Of a DNA stretch of 64,000 nt, positions 60,586-64,000 are shown one piece after another. The notes beneath the pieces are model-generated. The model did not search any database. It saw only the letters and a program-made list of their open reading frames with translations, and was not told where the DNA came from. This stretch comes from Dillenia suffruticosa (lineage: Eukaryota; Streptophyta; Magnoliopsida; Dilleniales; Dilleniaceae): assembly GCA_033439265.1 (NCBI GenBank), contig JAVTVX010000001.1, positions 1,505,501-1,569,500 of the forward strand. The letters run 5' to 3'. A program made the position numbers and the translations under genes. Numbering within the stretch: the stretch's first letter is position 1; every line of letters starts with the position of its first letter.

Positions 60586-61094
60586 TGAGTAAATTCTGCC
60601 GGGCTATAAGTATGACAATAGATAGCGATCGATATATTATCTATAAGAAGCTTGTTTAACTATTGATAGCTATAATATCTATACCGCGGAGGTATCTATT
60701 AATTGTACAGCTATGAAAACAAAACCTCCCTACTTTTATTCGAAAGTCCCACACCAACACCCAAACATGAGGGCTAGTGATAAAAACTACGGTGAGAAGC
60801 TTGTTCAACTTTTAGTTCAAATACTTCCTGTTCTTGTTTGTTAATCATCTTTCAAAATAAAAAGAAGGATGTGTAGAGATTGGTAGGCGAATGTTTTAGA
60901 AAACAAAAAGGCAGAGCCGGAGAAATGATGACAGACAACAAGGTTCTTTGCCTTCTTGAAAAAACGATGAGACTACAATTCTCATATTTCTTCATGTTGG
61001 CTTTATTTAAAGGACCTATAAGAGCCAAGAAAGCAAATTCTTCACAAAGGCAAGAGCGTAGTATGCCGAAGGTACTAAGCTAGTTAGATTAGCT

Positions 61095-64000
61095 CTATTC
61101 TATCTTCATCTCATTACAATCAATTGGCATATACAAAACTTCATTAATGGCAGTCACCATTTCAGTTGGGGACGAAAATCCATCAACCTTGGAGTAGAAC
61201 AAGTGAAGCACTTGGCTCATGTCCCAGAATAGATCCTTGCATGCCCTAGGAACAACACTATCTTTGGTCTCCAAAATCATCCTCAACAATTTCTTCCTAT
61301 TTTCGCCAATGATTTCCCTCAATTCTTTTATAGAATCTTCTTCTGTAATAATGCCTCCGCGGTGTATTCTATGGAGTGGCACGGCATTTAGCTTCCCTTG
61401 CTTGGCTTCCCTCTGCAACATAGTCATAATTCCATTAGCACATTGCTAAGAATACAAGAACATGGACGCAATTCTTGGAGCGTTTTTACCTCATAGGTTT
61501 GAAAGTCATTTAGCAGACGACCACAAGTGGCCATAAGTTTATACAAACCATGGTATTCAGGACTCGCAACAACCTCTTCTGAAAGCTTAGGCCCCACAAG
61601 GTAGAGAGTTGGAAGGACAATAGGTCCCAAAGCGAAAGAATCAAAACCATTTTCGATATACTCATCCATTGTTGGCACAACCTTGTCTCTTCCCCACTGT
61701 GCTTCTCTCCCCATAGTCTTGAGCACATCCATCCACTAAACACCATCCGCAAACAAAGAAGTAAGCATTTGTAAATAAATAAATTGTTTGTTAGATAACC
61801 TTGTGCTTGGAACAAAATAAATTTCACAAAATTTATGTAGTTTAATTATAATACTCACTTTTGTTGCTTCGATTTGGAACTTGTCAAAAGGTTTGTATTC
61901 AATTCAAAGCAATAAAATTCAATTAAATTTCATTTTTTTTACCTCCAACAAAAAAATGAGTATTTCAAAATTGAATCGAAGCACTACTAAATAGATGATC
62001 CCACCATAAAAGTTAAATATCAGAGGAAGATTCCAGGTTTATATACCACAACTAGAAGGCAAAGACCAACTTGGGACTAACTAAATAATTAATGGAAGTT
62101 TACAAAGTATGTAGCCTAAAGAAGTTCCTTACAATCTGAATGAGGTGAGCTTTTACACAACGTCCTTGCCGTTTCGATGCCATGTCTGCAGATTCGTAGA
62201 TGGTGTCCCGAAGTGCTAAAAATATGATTTCAACTGCCTCAGAGCAAAATTCAGTTTCTTCATCTATATCCCACCTGCAGTTTTAGTTTAGTTCTCTTAA
62301 CTATCATCATAAGAGTGGTGGGCATGATATTGAAGTTGAACAAACATACTTGTCAAGCAAATGAGTAAGGTTTTCTTGTTCTTGTTGTGAACTTCCGACG
62401 TCAAAAAAGTCATCAACCACATAAGTAAGCACTGCATGCTTGATCCATGATATACGAGCATCAGATAGCTCAGGAGCGAACAGCATTGCTGCAGCAGAAA
62501 GGGCACAAGCGACCAACTTTCGTCGGGTAAAATTTAGTCTGTCTAGTCTGAATTCTCTTTCCCACCTGTTATACTTCAAAGTAAGTATCTCCAATCATGA
62601 AAGAAACTACAACAATTCTTGAGCCAAACTGAGTTAAGCATACACCTCTCAAGCAGCCTGATCTCTTCTTGGTGTAGTGTCTGGCACATATTGAAATCAA
62701 TCACTCCGAGGTTTTTAAAAACTTTATTGGAAATATTTGGACAGCTGACCACCAATATGAGTTCAGAGGATTAAGTCAATTATAATGTTAAATGGAGATG
62801 AGAGATCACTAATTTATGATGAAAGAGAGAGGGAGAAAGAGAGAAAGGATCATACCTGTATGAAGTTTTCGCAACCTTATCATCATCTTCTTTATACTCC
62901 CTTAAATACGCCTTGTTCACCATTCTATCCAAACTTGCATGGTAGGGAAAGATGAGGGCATTAATCACCTGGATCAATAAAGGGAACAATGCCAATTAAC
63001 TTGAGCAAGGTATTGACATGGTATGTGTCCAAGAAAAATTATATCAGGTTCATTTGTTCTTGTGAGGCAGAGCTTACCAATAATAGAGGGGATACTAAGT
63101 TTTACATGGACTAATTCTATAAATAAAAGCATGACATAGAGATCTCAAACTTTTTACTTTACAAACTACCTCTTTAAGTTAAAATTCAAGTGACTTTAAG
63201 AAAAAATGACAAGATAAAACATTAGGAGTTTACTCGTCTACTAAGATTGCCATCTTTAATTGAACCATTGCATAGTTTTTGTTGTAGGAACTGCCTTGAC
63301 CAAGTGTTTTGCTCGTCCAGAGCTGACTCATTTGGATATATGACCAGCTGTGAAGCCTTAAATAGTTCGAGCACAGCAGTTGTGTCATCCTTATATTGTC
63401 CTTTAAGTGAATCAAGGTACCCGTCCTTTTCAACAAATTGAGTCAAGAGGTCTGCATGGCACAACAAAATACACTTACCATCTCATTAGGGAAGCACGTC
63501 TAAAAATTTATTGCACTCTAGAAGTCTTGATTAAATTTGATACCTGATGAGACATCATACCCTCTAGTTCGCAGAAGTCGAAATGCCAAGGCACAAGTAG
63601 TGAGGTCTAAAATGATCTCTTCATCTCCCTGCAACCACTGCCTGCTTGTGGATATGCATGATAGTCAGACAATAATCATCGTGTGAAGAACTCTAATTGG
63701 TGTGGAGTTATTATTCAAAAGATATGTTATTGGCAAGGATTATTTCAGCCCAACCATATTCATTACTGCTATATGTGGCATAACTCCACTAGTTATTGTA
63801 CACGGATGATTATATTATTTTGACTCTGATTAGTTTTTTTCAAGTAACATGGACAATGCTCTATACGTAGAATATTACCTGTATGTTTCATCTAATACTC
63901 TCTCAATTTCCTTGTCGAAATACCGATCAATTCCCATCCTTTGAAGATTTTCAACCATTTGAAGACGAGTATATACATCCAAAGGATAAATGGTTGGAAC
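61095..64000 (-). CDS. KS: ent-Kaurene-synthase-like diterpene synthase (TPS-e/f), C-terminal nine exons, partial
   Basis: Minus-strand exons: 64000-63879 (continues past the edge), 63641-63544, 63451-63234, 62968-62856, 62744-62646, 62565-62350, 62274-62133, 61735-61490, 61412-61095. Every junction is GT..AG and in phase, giving about 523 residues without a stop. It starts [20 protein letters not shown]. The class I active site has DDFFD (exon 62565) in [14 protein letters not shown] and an NSE/DTE site NDFQTYERE built across the last junction. [18 protein letters not shown] near the end is typical of kaurene synthases. By family it converts ent-copalyl diphosphate to ent-kaurene in plastids for gibberellin synthesis; a specialised kaurene-synthase-like paralogue is also possible, since product is set by few residues. 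It looks functional. The N-terminal half lies outside the window. Confidence 0.92.

Larger units (their letters stand above)
59123..61094. other. Downstream flank of the terpene synthase; no gene besides SINEs
   Basis: T-rich, with two minus-strand SINEs described separately. From about 60990 (TTGGCTTTATTTAAAGG, GAGCCAAGAAAGCAAATTCT) it is the 3' UTR/flank of the terpene synthase and resembles the left ends of segmental copies A and C. Confidence 0.4.

Overview
This is nuclear DNA of a eudicot plant. The evidence is introns with GT..AG junctions, a CC-NB-ARC-LRR resistance gene, a TPS-e/f diterpene synthase, a ribosomal-protein promoter with TGGGCC and AAACCCTA boxes, and abundant plant transposons (Ty1/copia, Ty3/gypsy chromovirus, CACTA, MULE-like foldbacks, RTE-type LINE ends, tRNA-derived SINEs). 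Base composition outside genes is strongly AT-rich. I cannot name the species.

Genes that look intact: (1) a minus-strand gene running off the left edge (1-1011, plus a 5' UTR exon near 1348-1500), product unknown; (2) an uninterrupted CNL/RGA-type disease-resistance gene (11872-15030, plus); (3) a three-coding-exon gene for a glycine-rich, membrane-anchored, probably plastid protein (39081-41707, minus, with a likely 5' UTR exon near 43117-43270); (4) 40S ribosomal protein S5/uS7 (44619-46347, plus, four exons, 207 aa, all junctions in phase); (5) the 3' nine exons of an ent-kaurene-synthase-like terpene synthase (61095-64000, minus), in phase throughout with DDFFD and NDFQTYERE metal-binding motifs, continuing past the right edge. 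Two broken host genes encode small trigger-factor-like (TIG N-domain) proteins. They lie head to head at 27361-32267 (minus) and 36150-38662 (plus), separated by two solo LTRs.

The rest is layered transposon debris. 4-9.6 kb holds copia relics with a SINE and a CACTA fragment nested inside. 9.75-11.58 kb is a foldback element with arms of roughly 600-800 bp, ending under 300 bp before the resistance gene. 19.3-25.2 kb is an old gypsy chromovirus carrying a nested TIR transposon. 32.9-36.0 kb has two solo LTRs with near-matching target duplications, the larger containing a very GC-rich 11/22-bp array. 47.6-58.6 kb holds three degenerate copies of one non-coding segment (A, B, C) interleaved with CACTA elements, one of them complete (53325-56150, GTT target duplication) and nested in an older one.

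The most unusual signal is a tRNA-promoter-like module (A-box-like and B-box-like motifs) in the same internal position of every CACTA copy in the window; in one copy the younger CACTA has inserted into the A-box side of the module. A second is that segments A and C resemble the sequence just downstream of the kaurene synthase, as if they were the 3' flanks of lost terpene-synthase duplicates. All alignments and percentages are by eye; no search was run.
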